A stretch of DNA of 7,205 nt from Spirochaetota bacterium (GTDB taxonomy: Bacteria; Spirochaetota; Brevinematia; DTOW01), in assembly GCA_028276145.1 (NCBI GenBank), contig JAPYWX010000076.1:1-7205 (forward strand), written 5' to 3'. The position numbers and the translations under genes are program-made. Positions within the stretch are counted from its first letter, which is position 1. Every line of letters begins with the position of its first letter. This document shows, one piece after another, positions 5,508-7,205 of this stretch. Under the pieces are notes generated by a model. That model was not told the DNA's origin and ran no database searches. It saw nothing but the letters and a program-made list of their open reading frames with translations.

Positions 5508-5536
5508 AGTATATCAATAAAAAAGCAAAATGTCAA
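5508..5536 (-). promoter_or_regulatory. Near-consensus sigma-70 promoter of fliG
   Basis: On the minus strand, TTGACA (5531-5536) is followed after exactly 17 bases by TATACT (5508-5513), with only one mismatch to consensus in the two boxes. Transcription would start near 5501, giving a leader of about 15 bases that contains TTAGGAG. The -35 box overlaps the stop codon of prp (5533-5535), so fliG can be read independently of the upstream genes. Confidence 0.8.
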
Positions 5537-5847
5537 ATTTCCCATAACTCAACATCAATATCCAAAGTCCCAGGATAAGATTTACCAACCATATTTACAT
5601 ATTCTACGAAAGCCTCTATGAGTCTCTTATTCTCCTCCGAGTACGGCACTTCAATATACCCGTAACCATTCTTAAAAACAAAATCATTGCCAACATTGGC
5701 AATGTTAAAAAAATATATTCCCAAAAACTGTATAACACCAGATATTCCAGCACAAACCACATCTTCGCCTTTCTTCGAATAACCAGCATGCCCCTCCAAG
5801 GTTATTTTGATAACATCGCTCTTTAACTCCACTCTGACCTTAACCAT
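5533..5847 (-). CDS. prp: Ribosomal-processing cysteine protease Prp
   Basis: Prp removes a short N-terminal extension from ribosomal protein L27 before it enters the ribosome; this was shown in Staphylococcus aureus. The 104-residue protein has the family signature GHAGYSKKGEDVVCAGIS (19-36), with the catalytic pair H20 and C32 (H22 and C34 in S. aureus), and the usual C-terminal end YPGTLDIDVE (91-100). The start at 5847 overlaps the end of the GlnE-like gene by 25 bases; a GGG-containing stretch (AGGG) lies seven bases upstream. In many bacteria prp lies between rplU (L21) and rpmA (L27), but neither is present here. The L27 cleavage role is therefore inferred from family alone; it predicts that this organism's L27 carries a cleavable extension. 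Confidence 0.9.
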   Translation of the reverse strand: MVKVRVELKSDVIKITLEGHAGYSKKGEDVVCAGISGVIQFLGIYFFNIANVGNDFVFKNGYGYIEVPYSEENKRLIEAFVEYVNMVGKSYPGTLDIDVELWEI

Positions 5848-7205
5848 TCCAAAACCCTAGACCTCAGTTCTCCAAATTCATCATAACTAATACCAGCGTA
5901 ATACCTTAAAACTCTATCATTTACATCTTCCTTCTCCAAAACCTTCAAAACATCCTCAACTGAAAACAAAATTTCAATATACCTACTGACCAACTCACTC
6001 TCACCTACGGAATCTCTAAGAATTTCAACCATACCCTTCAAACCCAAACCTAAATGCTCCCTTCTGACTTCCTTGAAGGTTTGATAAAATTTCTTAACCA
6101 AAGCTAATTCTAAATCAAGAAGTCCCCCTTCTCCTTTCTTTATATCAAAATTCTCACCATCAAATTTTATAGCTTTTGTTCTAAGTTCATAAAACCTCTG
6201 TTGTAAATCAGAAGAAACACTTCTATTCAAAGAATCAACCAATAGTTTATGAACTCTTTCTTCCAAATCACCATCAACGCTAAGACACCTAGATTTAAGG
6301 TAAGCAACCAACTGCCAAAATTCAAGTTTTGCACTCCTCAAAGTCGTTTCAGAAATGAACGGGCTACCTTTGTGTGCACCCTCAACAAGCCTTACATCTA
6401 TACTAAATATATCATTCAACTTATTATGAATTTTCTCAACCTCACTCTTAATTTTATACCAGTCATCAGAATAAACATCATAATCTATGAAGTATATCGT
6501 ATCTAAGTCAGAGAAAAAAGTAAGCTCTCCCGCTGCCCACCTACCCAACCTTATTATACCAAATCCATTGCCAACAAACCTACAAACCCCCTCAAAGACA
6601 ACATTATAAAACTCTGTAAACAGCCTTCTAACCTCATAAGTTGATAAAAGCCCGTTAGTTCTAAATAAAGCCATAGATAAAATCACAACCTCGTATACAT
6701 CCCTAACATACCTTAAAAACTCCTCAAGATTCGCTACACCAGAAGAAGAATCCTTTAGTTTAACAAAAAGACTCCCTCTAAGGTAGTCAACAAAAGCTTC
6801 CGGGTCCATTGTGCCATCCCAGATCCAATGCCTCCTACGCAGTATATTAATAAAAACCTCCTTCAGCAAAGCTATATTACTCATAAATTCAACATTGTTC
6901 TTTTCAAGGAATATCTGAATAGCTATAGGCAAATTACCGGTAACCTCAAGGATACTATAAATGTTACTTAATGCTAAATTAGGATTCTTTGTTCTAGAAA
7001 CAGTTCTTAGTAAATTCTTCAAGCCCAAACTTGTCTCAACCCCTCCCTTAGTTGACCTAGATACTATATCACTTACGAAGTTAAAAGAGGTATCAGGGTC
7101 CAAACCATACGATGAAAGTAAATCTCTCACCTCCTCCTCATTTGAACTATAGAGAAACAAAACTACCTCTTCGCCTCCCGATATTTCAAGAAAATTCTGG
7201 AAAAT
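5823..7205 (-). CDS. GlnE-family nucleotidyltransferase (glutamine synthetase adenylyltransferase-like), 5' end outside window
   Basis: The reading frame stays open to the window edge (460 codons), so the start is not seen; the TTG at 7160 is not a convincing start. The visible part matches one half of a GlnE protein. A helical region (about 45-195, counted from the TTG) is followed by the catalytic nucleotidyltransferase fold with GRWAAGELTFFSDLD (206-220). Metal ligands D218, D220 and a third in IDVRL (D255) are all present, so it should be active. KGEGGLLDLE (342-351) corresponds to the GG(I/L)RDIE motif, and a helical tail ends the protein as in GlnE. GlnE adenylylates and deadenylylates glutamine synthetase using two such halves; whether a second half lies outside is unknown. 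The sequence is divergent, so the target could differ. Its stop overlaps prp, which implies an operon. The coding strand is strikingly G/T-rich. Confidence 0.75.
   Translation of the reverse strand: MFQNFLEISGGEEVVLFLYSSNEEEVRDLLSSYGLDPDTSFNFVSDIVSRSTKGGVETSLGLKNLLRTVSRTKNPNLALSNIYSILEVTGNLPIAIQIFLEKNNVEFMSNIALLKEVFINILRRRHWIWDGTMDPEAFVDYLRGSLFVKLKDSSSGVANLEEFLRYVRDVYEVVILSMALFRTNGLLSTYEVRRLFTEFYNVVFEGVCRFVGNGFGIIRLGRWAAGELTFFSDLDTIYFIDYDVYSDDWYKIKSEVEKIHNKLNDIFSIDVRLVEGAHKGSPFISETTLRSAKLEFWQLVAYLKSRCLSVDGDLEERVHKLLVDSLNRSVSSDLQQRFYELRTKAIKFDGENFDIKKGEGGLLDLELALVKKFYQTFKEVRREHLGLGLKGMVEILRDSVGESELVSRYIEILFSVEDVLKVLEKEDVNDRVLRYYAGISYDEFGELRSRVLEWLRSEWS

Noticed and set aside
6249..6506. 85-codon plus-strand frame inside the GlnE-like gene
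   Set aside because: It is antisense to a conserved coding region and shows no recognisable domain or upstream signals.

Overview
The window looks like chromosomal DNA from an AT-rich spirochete. The strongest clue is FliG: its C-terminal half (MFVFEDIV..LDDR, then EDMEYMGPIRLKDVEEAQQK) reads like the spirochete FliG-2 type. Supporting clues are a class III-like superoxide reductase that has lost its rubredoxin-type iron site (Treponema pallidum neelaredoxin is of this kind) and a lipoprotein with a loose L-Y-S-C lipobox. The placement rests on remembered family sequences and a species cannot be named; a lineage outside the well-studied Treponema/Borrelia/Leptospira groups is possible.

Layout. 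At the left edge (58-544, minus strand) is the superoxide reductase gene, followed by a four-unit palindromic tandem repeat and a terminator hairpin. A short spacer with promoters on both strands separates it from a lipoprotein gene with a fibronectin type III-like fold (643-1128, plus). A promoter of good consensus (TTGATA-17-TATAAT) then drives a tight three-gene plus-strand operon: an unrecognised 94-residue protein, HslU, and a HAD phosphatase, each joined by an ATGA overlap. The expected partner gene hslV is not there.

From 3566 to 4060 there is a gene-free spacer between convergent operons. It is full of degenerate copies of the same palindromic repeat seen beside the superoxide reductase, plus direct repeats and hairpins, and it ends in a probable bidirectional terminator. 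To its right everything is on the minus strand. In transcription order these are a GlnE-like nucleotidyltransferase (5' end outside the window), the ribosomal protein L27-processing protease Prp (25-base overlap), then fliG with its own near-perfect promoter, and a small Dabb-domain protein.

The genes do not form one pathway: oxidative stress defence, protein turnover, motility, ribosome maturation and a nucleotidyltransferase sit side by side. Several usual neighbours are missing here (hslV beside hslU, rplU/rpmA beside prp, fliF/fliH beside fliG), which suggests an extensively rearranged genome. The most unexplained elements are the palindromic repeat family in the spacers and the small internally duplicated protein ahead of HslU.
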